DNA from: Phenylobacterium sp. Root1290
GTDB lineage: Bacteria; Pseudomonadota; Alphaproteobacteria; Caulobacterales; Caulobacteraceae
Assembly (NCBI RefSeq): GCF_001425305.1
Contig: NZ_LMEE01000002.1
Span: forward strand, 990,359-1,054,358
Direction: 5' to 3'
DNA: 64,000 nt
Shown here: positions 25,642 to 35,030 of the stretch, in pieces
How the letters are laid out: every line of letters begins with the position of its first letter
How positions within the stretch are numbered: position 1 is the stretch's first letter
The notes under the pieces: model-generated
Told to the model about the DNA's origin: nothing
Seen by the model: only the letters and a program-made list of their open reading frames with translations
Database searches by the model: none
Made by a program: the position numbers and the translations under genes

Positions 25642-28600
25642 ATGGCGAGCGACCAGACGCCGGAGACGCCGCAGCCGAAGGGCTGGCTGGCCAAACTGCG
25701 CGCCAGCAAGATGCCCGGGCTGATGGCCGCGGGCCTGGTGATCGCGGCGTTCGGCGGCGGGGTGCTGTCGGCCAAGGGCGTCGATTGGTTCGGCAAGCCG
25801 GCGGAGGAGACGCTCGCCGCGCCGGGCGCGCAGGGCTGGTCGCTGTTCGGCAAGCCGCGCGACGCCAAGGCCGCGCGGCGTGGAATCCCCAAGCCGGAAG
25901 GCTTTGCGGTCTGGCGTCACCGGATCGACACCTCGCGCAACCAGCCGGCCGCCTGCATCGAGCTGACCCGGCCGCTGGACCCGGCCAAGTCCTATGCCGA
26001 CTATGTGCTGATCTCGCCTGACCTGGGCGGCGCGCCCGCCGTCACCGTGAAGGGCTCGGAGCTCTGCGTGGCCGGGACCGGCTTCGCCGATCGCCGCGTG
26101 ACGCTGCTCAAAGGGCTGCCGTCCAGGGGCGGCGAGACGCTGGCGGCCAACGCCGACGTCGATTTTACCTTTGGTGAGAAGCCGCCCTATGTCGGGTTCG
26201 CCGGCGAGGGCGTGATCCTGCCGCGCGAGGATTCCGACGGGGTCGGGATCGAGACGGTGAACGTCAGCCGCCTGTCCGTCGAGGTCTGGCGCGTCGTCGA
26301 CCGCAACCTGGTGCGCAAGTCGATCAGCGCCCCCGATCCCACCGGCGAGGGCGAGTACCCCAGCGACTACGGCTCCGACAGCCCCGACGACGAGGGCCGC
26401 GTGGTCTGGAAGGGCGAGCTGCCGGTGAGTTCCCAGGGGACCGGCGAGCGGGTGACCACGGTCTTCCCGCTGGGCGCGGTGCTGAAGGAGATGAAGCCCG
26501 GCGCCTATGTGATCAAGGTGCGCGACGCCTCGGGCGGGCGCTCGATCAAGGGCGAGGGCAGCGAGGACGACTACGACCCCAATCCGCCGGCCCAGGCGCG
26601 GCGCTGGGTGGTGTTCACCGACATGGCGCTGTCGGGCTACGACGGCTCCGAGGCGCTGGACGTGGTGGTCCGCTCGCTGAAGACCGCCAAGGTGATGGCG
26701 AACGTGCGCGTGGCCCTGGTGGCGCGCAACGGCGAGGACCTGGCGGTGGCGCAGAGCGACGCCCAGGGCCGGGTGCGGTTCGACCGTCCGCTGCTGGACG
26801 GCGAGGGCGCGGCCGACGCCAAGATGGTGATGGCCTATGGCGACCAGGGCGACCTGGCGGTGCTGGACCTGGACCGAGCGCCGGTGGACCTGTCAAAGCA
26901 GGGGATCGGCGGGCGCACCGAGGACAGCGGCGTGTCGGGCCGCACGGCCCAGACCGCCATCGACGGCTATCTCTATGCCGACCGCGGCATCTATCGGCCC
27001 GGCGAAACCGTCCACCTGAACGCCCTGCTGCGCGACCGTGAGGCCAAGGCGGTGAAGGACCGCAAGGGCGCGATCGTCGTGCGCCGGCCCTCGGGCGTGG
27101 AGTTCAAGCGCTATCCCTTCGACAAGGCCCCGCTGGGCGCCGTGCCGGTGGACATCGATCTGCCCAAGAGCGCGCCGCGCGGGCGCTGGACCGCCAAGCT
27201 GGAGATCGACGGGCTGGACAAGCCGGCCGGCGAGCTGTCGTTCCAGGTCGAGGACTTCGCGCCGCAGAGGCTGGCGGTGACCGCCACGGGCCAGGAGTCC
27301 GTCCCGCTGAAGGGTGGCGAAACCCGCAACATCGACGTCACCGCGCGCTTCCTCTACGGCGCGGCGGGCGCGGGCCTGCAGACGCAGGGCGAGGCGCGGC
27401 TGCGCGTCGACCCCAATCCCTTCCCGGCCTTCGAGAACTATCAGTGGGGCGACCAGCGCGAGCCGTTCGCCGAGAAGTTCCTGGAGATCGGCCAGACGGT
27501 GACCGATGGCGACGGCCGCGCGGTGCTGGCGCTGTCGTCGGAAGAGGCCGGCGACACGCCCCAGCCGCTGACCGCGACCTTCACCGCCAGCGTGTTCGAG
27601 CCGGGCGGGCGCCCGGTGCGCGAAGGCCTGGACCTGAAGGTGCGGACCAAGGCGGTCTATCTGGGCGCCAAGATCGAGCAGGGCGATTCCAGCGGGTCGG
27701 GCGATCCGACCATGCTCATCGACCTGATCGCGGTGAACGCGGCCGGCCAGCGGATCGCCGCGCCGGGGACGACCTACACCCTGATCTCCGAGAACTGGGA
27801 CTACGACTGGTTCCAGCAGGACGGCCGCTGGCAGTGGCGGCGGACCAGCCGCGACGTCGTGGTGGCGAAGGCCAATGTGAACATCGCCGCGGGCCAGCCC
27901 TCGCGCGTCGCGCGGCGGCTGGGATGGGGCGACTACCGGCTGGAGATGACCGGGCCGGGCGGCGCCAGGAGCGTCATCCGCTTCGCCTCCGGCTGGGGCG
28001 CGCCTGCCAAGGACGTCGAGGCCCCCGACTTCGTGCGGGTCAGCGCCGGGGCCAAGCCGTATGCGCAGGGCGACACCGTCGAGATCACCCTGAAGCCGCC
28101 CTATGCCGGCGAGGCGCAGATCGCGGTCGCCACCGACCGGCTGATCGACCTGAAGACCGTGACCGTCGGCAAGGACGGGGCGACGGTGCGGCTGAAGACC
28201 AGCGCCGCCTGGGGCGGCGGGGCCTATGTGCTGGTCAGCGTGGTGCAGCCGCGCGACCCGGTCGCCTCGCCCAAGCCGCGGCGGGCGCTGGGGCTGGTCT
28301 ATGTGCCGCTGGACCCGAAGGACCGCAAACTGACGGTCGAGCTGAACACTCCGGCCAAGATCGACTCCAAGGCCGCGGTCGAGGTTCCGATCACAATCAA
28401 GGGCGCCGGCTTCGGCGGCCGCGCGCGGGTCACGCTGGCGGCGGTCGACGAGGGCATCCTGCAGCTGACCAAGTTCCAGAGCCCCGATCCGGTGAAGTGG
28501 TACTTCGGCAAGCGGGCGCTGACGCTCGACTACCGCGACGACTACGGGCGGCTGCTGGACCCGAACCTTGGGGCGCCGGCCAATGTCAGCTTCGGCGCCG

Positions 28601-30678
28601 ACGGTATCGGCGGCGAGGGGCTCTCGGTCACCCCGATCAAGACCGTGGCCCTGTGGTCGGGCGTGGTCGAGACCGGGCTCGACGGCAAGGCGGTGATCAA
28701 GCTGCCGGCCGCCCAGTTCAACGGCGAGCTGCGGCTGATGGCCGTGGCCTGGACCGACACCGCGGTCGGGTCGGCCAGCAAGCCGCTGACCGTGCGCGAG
28801 GCGGTGGTCGCCGACCTCGCCCTGCCCCGCTTCCTGGCGCCGGGCGACAAGGCGTTCGCGACGCTGGAGCTGCACAACATCGAAGGCAAGGTCGGCGCGT
28901 ACGTCACCGAGCTGACCAGCGGCGGCGGGGTGCTCGCGCCGTTCAGGAAGGCTTTCCAGCTGGCCCTGGGTCAGCGGGTGGCCGAACGGATCCCGTTCAG
29001 CGCGCCGGGCCGGGCCGGCGTCGGCCAGGTCGGCTTCAAGGTCTCGGGACCCGGCTTCGCCACCGCCAAGGACTATCCGATCCAGACGCGGCTGGGCTGG
29101 AGCCCGATCACGCGGACGACCTACGAGCTGCAGCAGCCGGGCGCATCTTACACGCCCGCCTCGGCCCTGCTGGCCGGGCTGGCGGCCGGGGACGTGAGCC
29201 TGCACGTCAGCTACTCGCCGTTCCGCGGGTTCGACCCGGCGCCGATCGCCAGCGCCCTGTCGCGCTATCCCTATGGCTGCACCGAGCAGACGGTGTCGGG
29301 CGCCTATCCGCTGATCTATGCGGCGGAGATGTCGGCCGATCCGAAGGTGAAGCGCTCGTCGCTGGCCCTGGCCGGCGCGGTCGGGCGGCTGCTGGACCGG
29401 CAGACCCTGGACGGGGCCTTTGGGCTCTGGCGGGTCGGCGACGGCGAGGCCGATCCCTGGCTGGGCGCCTATGTCACCGACTTCCTGCTGGAAGCGCAGA
29501 AGGCCGGGACGCCGGTGCCGCAGGAGGCCATCGATCGGGCGCTGAGCGCCATGCGCCAGGTCTCGCGGCCGGACGGCTGGGCCTCGGTCTCCTATCGGAT
29601 GGAGTATCCGACGTGGTGGGCCGGCGGATCGGACGCCTCCAAGAAGGCGACCGAGCGGATGCGCAGCCGCGCCTCGGCCTATGCGCTCTATGTGCTGGCC
29701 AAGGGCGGACGCGGCGATCTGGCGCGCCTGCGCTGGTGGCACGACGTGCAGATGAAGACCGAGGCCTCGCCGCTGGCCAAGGCCCAGGTCGGAGCAGGCC
29801 TGGCGATGATGGGCGACAAGGCCCGGGCGCGCTCGGCCTTGCGCCAGGCGATCGCCTCGCTGGGCTATCGCGAGGAGAGCGACTGGTACCAGAGCCCGCT
29901 GCGCGACATCGCCGCCGTCATCGCCCTGGCCTACGAGGCCGGCGAGCCGGACCTGGCCCGCGGCCTCCAGAAGCGCCTGGAGAACGCGGTGAAGGACCCC
30001 GACAGCCTCAACACCCAGGAACAGGCGCGCCTGCTGCAGGCCGCCCACTGGATGCTGAAGGCGGCCGGCGCGATCCGCATCGACGCCAAGGGCGCGCAGC
30101 CGCTGACCACCGTCGGCGGCACGCCGCGCTGGGCGGTCGGCAAGCTGGCCGAGGCGAGCTTCGTCAACGCCGGCAAGGGCGCGCTGTGGCGCACGGTGAC
30201 GGTGACCGGCACGCCGGTCGCCCCGCCGCCCGCCGAGGACAACGGCATCTCGCTGAGCAAGCGGCTGGTCGGCTTCACCGGCGGCTCGGTCGACGCCTCG
30301 GCGCTCACCCAGGGAGACCGGGTGATCGTGGTGGTGTCGGGCCGCTCGGGCCAGGCGCGGTCGATGTCGCTGGTGGTGGACGATCCGCTGCCCGCCGGCT
30401 TCGAGATCGAGACCGTGCTGGGACCGGACGACGCCCAGAACGGGCCGTTCAAGTTCCTGGGCGAGCTCTCCAGCGCCGACGTCCAGGAGGCCCGCGACGA
30501 CCGCTATGTCGCGGCCATGGACCTGGCCGGCAAGGGCGACTTCACCTTCGCCTATGTGGCGCGGGCGGTGACGCCGGGCGACTTCCTGCTGCCGGGGGCG
30601 CAGGCCAAGGACATGTACCGTCCGAGCCTGAACGCGCGCACCGGCGCCAGCCGCACGGTGATCGCGCCGGGGCAATGA
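25642..30678 (+). CDS. Bacterial alpha-2-macroglobulin with thioester site
   Basis: A 1678-residue periplasmic protease trap. An N-terminal membrane segment (about residues 24-48) probably anchors it; there is no lipobox. The internal thioester is intact: C1213-T-E-Q1216 in YPYGCTEQT, inside a helical barrel with repeated Trp-rich segments. MG-type beta domains fill the first 1000 residues, including the YLYADRGIYRPGETVHL motif typical of bacterial A2M. It is followed by pbpC, the classical partner. The model is that A2M traps foreign proteases where the wall is breached while PbpC repairs it. Confidence 0.94.
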   Translation: MASDQTPETPQPKGWLAKLRASKMPGLMAAGLVIAAFGGGVLSAKGVDWFGKPAEETLAAPGAQGWSLFGKPRDAKAARRGIPKPEGFAVWRHRIDTSRNQPAACIELTRPLDPAKSYADYVLISPDLGGAPAVTVKGSELCVAGTGFADRRVTLLKGLPSRGGETLAANADVDFTFGEKPPYVGFAGEGVILPREDSDGVGIETVNVSRLSVEVWRVVDRNLVRKSISAPDPTGEGEYPSDYGSDSPDDEGRVVWKGELPVSSQGTGERVTTVFPLGAVLKEMKPGAYVIKVRDASGGRSIKGEGSEDDYDPNPPAQARRWVVFTDMALSGYDGSEALDVVVRSLKTAKVMANVRVALVARNGEDLAVAQSDAQGRVRFDRPLLDGEGAADAKMVMAYGDQGDLAVLDLDRAPVDLSKQGIGGRTEDSGVSGRTAQTAIDGYLYADRGIYRPGETVHLNALLRDREAKAVKDRKGAIVVRRPSGVEFKRYPFDKAPLGAVPVDIDLPKSAPRGRWTAKLEIDGLDKPAGELSFQVEDFAPQRLAVTATGQESVPLKGGETRNIDVTARFLYGAAGAGLQTQGEARLRVDPNPFPAFENYQWGDQREPFAEKFLEIGQTVTDGDGRAVLALSSEEAGDTPQPLTATFTASVFEPGGRPVREGLDLKVRTKAVYLGAKIEQGDSSGSGDPTMLIDLIAVNAAGQRIAAPGTTYTLISENWDYDWFQQDGRWQWRRTSRDVVVAKANVNIAAGQPSRVARRLGWGDYRLEMTGPGGARSVIRFASGWGAPAKDVEAPDFVRVSAGAKPYAQGDTVEITLKPPYAGEAQIAVATDRLIDLKTVTVGKDGATVRLKTSAAWGGGAYVLVSVVQPRDPVASPKPRRALGLVYVPLDPKDRKLTVELNTPAKIDSKAAVEVPITIKGAGFGGRARVTLAAVDEGILQLTKFQSPDPVKWYFGKRALTLDYRDDYGRLLDPNLGAPANVSFGADGIGGEGLSVTPIKTVALWSGVVETGLDGKAVIKLPAAQFNGELRLMAVAWTDTAVGSASKPLTVREAVVADLALPRFLAPGDKAFATLELHNIEGKVGAYVTELTSGGGVLAPFRKAFQLALGQRVAERIPFSAPGRAGVGQVGFKVSGPGFATAKDYPIQTRLGWSPITRTTYELQQPGASYTPASALLAGLAAGDVSLHVSYSPFRGFDPAPIASALSRYPYGCTEQTVSGAYPLIYAAEMSADPKVKRSSLALAGAVGRLLDRQTLDGAFGLWRVGDGEADPWLGAYVTDFLLEAQKAGTPVPQEAIDRALSAMRQVSRPDGWASVSYRMEYPTWWAGGSDASKKATERMRSRASAYALYVLAKGGRGDLARLRWWHDVQMKTEASPLAKAQVGAGLAMMGDKARARSALRQAIASLGYREESDWYQSPLRDIAAVIALAYEAGEPDLARGLQKRLENAVKDPDSLNTQEQARLLQAAHWMLKAAGAIRIDAKGAQPLTTVGGTPRWAVGKLAEASFVNAGKGALWRTVTVTGTPVAPPPAEDNGISLSKRLVGFTGGSVDASALTQGDRVIVVVSGRSGQARSMSLVVDDPLPAGFEIETVLGPDDAQNGPFKFLGELSSADVQEARDDRYVAAMDLAGKGDFTFAYVARAVTPGDFLLPGAQAKDMYRPSLNARTGASRTVIAPGQ

Positions 30679-30695
30679 CGCAGACGCATTACAAG

Positions 30696-30840
30696 GTGTC
30701 ATCCCGGCTGGAGCGGAGCGGATGGCCGGGACCCATTGACGCCTCGCGTCGAGTTCTTGGCGCGGGCGGCTCCCTTTCCGGCATGACCCGGTGTTCATGG
30801 GTCCCGGTCTTCGGCCTTGCGGCCGAAACCGGGATGACAC
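30696..30840. repeat. Nested palindromic intergenic element between A2M and pbpC
   Basis: The 172-base gap is largely an organised palindrome. The terminal 12-base inverted repeats are GTGTCATCCCGG (30696-30707) and CCGGGATGACAC (30829-30840). Inside are an 11-base pair CCGGGACCCAT (30726-30736) / ATGGGTCCCGG (30797-30807) and a 7-base hairpin (30810-30816 with 30821-30827). It resembles a REP/MITE-like dispersed element. It ends only 10 bases before the pbpC start, just ahead of its weak ribosome site, so it may affect A2M-pbpC co-expression. Confidence 0.75.
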
Positions 30841-30850
30841 TCTAAGGCGC

Positions 30851-32902
30851 ATGAACCTCGCCGCTGCGAAACAAGTACGCGCCATCACCCTTGGCCTGAT
30901 CGCCCTGCTGGGCGTGGAGGTCGCGGTGTTCGCGGTGGATGCCGTGCTGCCGCCGGACATGAGCCGGGCGGAGCGGTCATCGCCGGTGGCGTTGGACCGG
31001 CGCGGGGCGTGGCTGCGGGCGCTGCCGGTGGAGGACGGGCGCTGGCGCATCCGCGCCGACCTGACACGCACCGACCCGACGTTCCAGAAACGGCTGGTGC
31101 AGATCGAGGACGCGCGGTTCTGGATCCATCCTGGCGTCGATCCGCTGGCGGTGGCGCGGGCGGCCGGGTCGGCGCTGGCCTCCGGACGGGTGAGCTCGGG
31201 CGCCTCGACGCTGAGCATGCAGACCGCGCGGCTGCTGGAGCCGCGGCCGCGGACCATCGCCGCCAAGCTGATCGAGATGATCCGCGCGGTGCAGATCGAG
31301 GCGCGGCTCAGCAAGCGCGAGATCCTGGCGCTGTACCTGACGCTGGCCCCCTATGGCGGCAACCTCGAGGGCGTGCGGGCGGCGAGCCTGTCCTACTTCG
31401 GGCACGAGCCGGAGACCCTGACCGCCGGCGAGCAGGCGCTGCTGATCGCACTGCCGCAATCGCCCGAGGCGCGGCGCCCCGACAGGCGGCCGGAAGCGGC
31501 GCGGGCGGCGCGGCGAGGGGTGCTGGACAAGATGATCCGGACAGGCGCGCTGAGCGAGGTCGCCGCCGCCGAGGCCGAGGAAGAGCCCCTGCCCGGCCGC
31601 GCGGCGTTCCCGGCCCTGGCCTGGCACGTCGCCGGCGAACTGGCGCGGGCCGCGCCGGTCGACCAGGCCTCGGTGCTGACCACGCTGGACGCCGGGCTGC
31701 AGGCGCGGCTGGAGCCGCTGGCCGCCCGGATGGCGCAGAGCCAGGGCCCCGAGGCGACGGCGGCGATCCTGGTGGTGGAGTTGGAGGGCCGGGCGGTGCG
31801 CGCGGCGGTCGGTTCGGGCGGGCTGGCGCGGCCCGGCGGCTGGATCGACATGACCCGGGCGGTGCGCTCGCCCGGATCGGCCCTGAAGCCGTTCATCTAT
31901 GGCTTCGCCTTCGACGACGGGCTGGCGGCGCCCGACACCCAGATCGACGATGCGGCGCGGCGGTTCGGCGACTATCAGCCGGAGAACTTCGACCGCGTGT
32001 TCCGCGGCAAGGTCACCGCGCGCGAGGCCCTGACCTATTCGCTGAACGTGCCCGCGGTGGAGCTGCTGGACAAGGTCGGGCCCGCGGCCTTCGAGGCGCG
32101 GATCGACTCGGCCGGCGTCAACCTCGTGCGGCCCAAGGCCCAGACCCGCGAGGCCGGTCTGGCCATGGCGCTGGGCGGGGTCGGGATCACCCTACGCGAC
32201 CTGGCCGTGCTCTATGCGGCGCTGGGCGACGACGGCATGGCCAAGCCGCTGGCCTGGACGCAGGACGAGGCGGCGCGGCGCGAACGCCAAGGCGGGCGGC
32301 GGCTGATGCGCGAAGAGGCCGCCGACCAAGTTCTGGCCATCCTGCGAGAGACCCCGCCGCCGGCCGGGGCGACGGCTTCGGCCCTGACCAGGGGCCGGCC
32401 GGTGATGGCCTTCAAGACCGGCACCTCCTACGGCTTCCGTGACGCGGTGGCCGCCGGGCTGGTCGGGCGCTACGTGATCGTGGTGTGGACCGGCCGGGCC
32501 GACGGCGGCGCGCGCGGCGGGCTGACCGGGCGGGACGCGGCGCTGCCGCTGCTGTTCGACGCCGCCGACCTGCTCGATGCGCCGGCCAGCGCGCCGCGGC
32601 CGATCGCGCCGCGCGACGCCCCGCCGGCGCTGGCCCGGCTGGAGACGCGAGACGTCGGCCCGCGGCTGATCTTCCCGCCGGACGGGTCGACGGTGCAGGT
32701 CGAGGCGTTCGGCCCGGCCTCGCGCGGGCTGGCGCTCGCCGCCGGCGGCGAAGGCCTTTCCTGGTACGTAGCCGGCGAGCCGCTGACCGCCGATCCCGTC
32801 AGTGGGCGGACGATCTGGCGGCCGAATGGTCCGGGCTTCTACCGTCTGACCGTGGTCGACGAGGCCGGCCGCAAGGCCAGCGCGCGGGTCCGGGTGAAGT
32901 AG
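30851..32902 (+). CDS. pbpC: Penicillin-binding protein 1C
   Basis: A 683-residue bifunctional peptidoglycan synthase with an N-terminal membrane anchor (about residues 11-30). The GT51 glycosyltransferase domain has EDARFWIHPGVD and GASTLSMQ (about 80-260). The transpeptidase has the S343-A-L-K346 nucleophile motif, a Ser-Leu-Asn motif, and KTGTS. A C-terminal BiPBP-like beta domain ends the protein. The start ATG 30851 was chosen over upstream in-frame starts that lie in the palindromic element. It pairs with the A2M gene. Confidence 0.93.
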   Translation: MNLAAAKQVRAITLGLIALLGVEVAVFAVDAVLPPDMSRAERSSPVALDRRGAWLRALPVEDGRWRIRADLTRTDPTFQKRLVQIEDARFWIHPGVDPLAVARAAGSALASGRVSSGASTLSMQTARLLEPRPRTIAAKLIEMIRAVQIEARLSKREILALYLTLAPYGGNLEGVRAASLSYFGHEPETLTAGEQALLIALPQSPEARRPDRRPEAARAARRGVLDKMIRTGALSEVAAAEAEEEPLPGRAAFPALAWHVAGELARAAPVDQASVLTTLDAGLQARLEPLAARMAQSQGPEATAAILVVELEGRAVRAAVGSGGLARPGGWIDMTRAVRSPGSALKPFIYGFAFDDGLAAPDTQIDDAARRFGDYQPENFDRVFRGKVTAREALTYSLNVPAVELLDKVGPAAFEARIDSAGVNLVRPKAQTREAGLAMALGGVGITLRDLAVLYAALGDDGMAKPLAWTQDEAARRERQGGRRLMREEAADQVLAILRETPPPAGATASALTRGRPVMAFKTGTSYGFRDAVAAGLVGRYVIVVWTGRADGGARGGLTGRDAALPLLFDAADLLDAPASAPRPIAPRDAPPALARLETRDVGPRLIFPPDGSTVQVEAFGPASRGLALAAGGEGLSWYVAGEPLTADPVSGRTIWRPNGPGFYRLTVVDEAGRKASARVRVK

Positions 32903-32935
32903 CCGCGCCCCAGAGGGGTGCAATGCAGACTGAAG

Positions 32936-33559
32936 CTACTGTCCCTCGTCGCGGGCCTTGTCGAGGTCGCCGGGGCCGCTGATGGTGCAGTTCTGGTCGG
33001 TGACCAGGCCGTTGGCGATCGAGTAGACCCAGCCGTGGACGCTGAGGTTCTGGCCGCGGGCCCAGGCGTCCTGGACGAAGACGTCGGAGGCGACGTTGCG
33101 GACCTGGCGCATGACGTTGAGCTCGATCAGGCGGTCGATCCGCTCGTGGTCGTGCAGGGCCTCCAGCTCGTCGCGGTGCTCGGCGTAGACCTCGCGGATC
33201 GGGTGCAGCCAGTGGTCGACCAGACCACGGCGCTTGCCGTCGACCGCGGCGGCGACGCCCCCGCAGCCATAGTGGCCGACGACCATGATGTGCTTCACCT
33301 TCAGCACGTCGACCGCGAACTGCAGCACCGACAGGTAGTTGGCGTCCTGCGGCGGGGCGAGGTTGGCGACGTTGCGGTGCACGAACAGCTCGCCCGGATC
33401 GAGATTGACGATCTCGTTGGCCGGGACGCGGCTGTCGGAGCAGCCGATCCAGAGATATTCGGGGCTCTGCTGGGCGACCAGGCGTTCGAAGAAGCCGGGG
33501 TCGACGGAGAGCTTTCCAGCCGCCCAGCGGCGGTTGTTTTCCTTCAGGTCCTCAAGCAT
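32936..33559 (-). CDS. can: Beta-class carbonic anhydrase
   Basis: A 207-residue cytoplasmic zinc enzyme interconverting CO2 and bicarbonate. The ligands C40-S-D42-S-R44, H96 and C99 (HYGCGG) are all present. The start is ATG 33559, 8 bases inside the end of the upstream isomerase gene, so the two are coupled. It is the last gene of a three-gene operon with the isomerase and the FAH-family hydrolase; pathway chemistry does not obviously need a carbonic anhydrase. Confidence 0.93.
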   Translation of the reverse strand: MLEDLKENNRRWAAGKLSVDPGFFERLVAQQSPEYLWIGCSDSRVPANEIVNLDPGELFVHRNVANLAPPQDANYLSVLQFAVDVLKVKHIMVVGHYGCGGVAAAVDGKRRGLVDHWLHPIREVYAEHRDELEALHDHERIDRLIELNVMRQVRNVASDVFVQDAWARGQNLSVHGWVYSIANGLVTDQNCTISGPGDLDKARDEGQ

Positions 33560-34196
33560 GCACGGCGTCCGGTTGGCGATCGGGATGGGCGGCGGCGAAG
33601 GCCGGGTGCTCGCCCGCGTGGGCGGCGGCCGCGGCGATCGCCGGGAATGGCGACAGGTCGACCTTGTAGCGCTGGGCCGAGTAGACCTGGGGGACAAGGC
33701 AGCAGTCGGCGAGGGTCGGCGCGGCGCCGAAGGCGAAGCCCTGGCCGTGGCGCGCGACCATCGGCTCGAGCGCCGAGAAGCCGTCGACGATCCAGCGCTG
33801 GCTCCATTCGAGACGGCCGGCTTCATCGACGCCGGCCTGCTCGAGCGCCTTCTGGATGCGCATGTTGTTCAGCGGATGGATGTCGCAGGCGACGATGGCG
33901 GCCATGGCCCGCACCGTCGCGCGGTCGAAGGCGTCTGCCGGCAGCAGGGCCGGCTGCGGATGCGTCTCCTCCAGCCATTCCAGGATCGCCAGGGACTGGA
34001 CGAGCACGTGGCCGTCCGCCTCCAGCGCCGGGGTCAGGTGCTGGCGGTTGCGCTTGGTCACATAGTCGTCGGCGTGCTGCTCGCCCTTCAGCAGGTTCAC
34101 CCCGACATAGCCGTAGTCGAGGCCCTTCAGATTAAGGCCGATGCGCACGCGGTAGGGCGCGGTGGCGCGCCAGTAGGAATGCAGGGTGAGGCTCAT
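33552..34196 (-). CDS. maiA: Maleylacetoacetate / maleylpyruvate isomerase (zeta-class GST)
   Basis: A 214-residue glutathione-dependent cis-trans isomerase. The N-terminal thioredoxin fold contains the zeta-class segment YRVRIGLNLKGL and a glutathione loop QSLAILEWLEE; the canonical SSxS/CxxS start is replaced by SYWRATAPYR. It acts on maleylacetoacetate (tyrosine pathway) or maleylpyruvate (gentisate pathway). It overlaps the upstream hydrolase gene by ATGA. The short hydrolase partner favours the maleylpyruvate role; this is inference. Confidence 0.85.
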   Translation of the reverse strand: MSLTLHSYWRATAPYRVRIGLNLKGLDYGYVGVNLLKGEQHADDYVTKRNRQHLTPALEADGHVLVQSLAILEWLEETHPQPALLPADAFDRATVRAMAAIVACDIHPLNNMRIQKALEQAGVDEAGRLEWSQRWIVDGFSALEPMVARHGQGFAFGAAPTLADCCLVPQVYSAQRYKVDLSPFPAIAAAAAHAGEHPAFAAAHPDRQPDAVHA

Positions 34197-34876
34197 GCTG
34201 ACACCGTGAACTTGAGTTGGCCGACGCCCTCGACCTCACCCTCGACGACATCGCCGGGGACGATGGGGCCGACGCCCTCGGGGGTGCCGGTGAAGATCAG
34301 GTCGCCGGGAGCCAGCGTCCAGAGCTTGGAGGCCTCGGCGATCACCTCGGCGAGGTTCCAGATCATGTCGGCGACCTGGCCCTCCTGGCGGAGCTGGCCG
34401 TTGACGCTCAGCGCGATGCGGCCCTGCGGCGGCGCGCCGTCCCACTTGCGGATCGCCGAGATCGGGGCCGAGGCGTCGAAGCCCTTGGCGGCGTCCCAGG
34501 GATGGCCCTTGCCCTTGGCGGCGTTCTGCAGGTCGCGGCGGGTCAAGTCGACGCCGACCGCGTAGCCGTAGACCAGCCCCAGGGCCTGCTCGACCGGCAC
34601 GTCGGAGCCGCCGCCCTTCAGGGCGACGACCAGCTCGATCTCGTGATGCAGGTCGGTGGTGCGCGGCGGATAGGGAACCGCCTCGCCGGGCGGGACCACC
34701 GCGTCGGCGGGCTTGGCGAAGAAGAACGGAGGATCGCGGTCGTCGCCCCCCATTTCGCGGCGGTGGGCGGCGTAGTTGCGACCGACGCAGAGAATGCGGC
34801 GGACCGGAAAGACCGCCGTCTCGCCCTCCACGGGCACGGAGGCGGGAGCTTCGGGCGGCAGGACATAGGATGTCAT
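34193..34876 (-). CDS. FAH-family hydrolase, probable fumarylpyruvate hydrolase
   Basis: A 227-residue enzyme of the fumarylacetoacetate hydrolase fold. Metal ligands lie in DLHHEIELVVAL, with the later GDLIFTGTPEGVGP loop typical of the family. At 227 residues it matches fumarylpyruvate hydrolases (NagK-type) and not the roughly 420-residue tyrosine-pathway fumarylacetoacetase. With the coupled isomerase it would convert maleylpyruvate through fumarylpyruvate to fumarate and pyruvate. No gentisate dioxygenase is in the window. Confidence 0.82.
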   Translation of the reverse strand: MTSYVLPPEAPASVPVEGETAVFPVRRILCVGRNYAAHRREMGGDDRDPPFFFAKPADAVVPPGEAVPYPPRTTDLHHEIELVVALKGGGSDVPVEQALGLVYGYAVGVDLTRRDLQNAAKGKGHPWDAAKGFDASAPISAIRKWDGAPPQGRIALSVNGQLRQEGQVADMIWNLAEVIAEASKLWTLAPGDLIFTGTPEGVGPIVPGDVVEGEVEGVGQLKFTVSA

Positions 34877-35030
34877 AGCGCCGCCCTTACGCCTGGGAAG
34901 GGGTGATGTGAACCCTGCCGTAGTGGGAGGACGAGGGGTTTTTTGCGGGAAGGCGTTCCCCGCGAGACGATCCGTGTGTCGTCCCGGCTCCCGACCGGGC
35001 GGCCGAAAGCCGAGACGCCACCGCGGAGTT

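Noticed and set aside
26893..31314. A 1473-codon open frame on the minus strand opposite the alpha-2-macroglobulin and start of pbpC
   Set aside because: It is a product of G/C bias at third positions. The sequence is Arg/Gly/Ala/His rich with no recognisable domain, while the plus strand carries a clear family protein with an intact thioester site.
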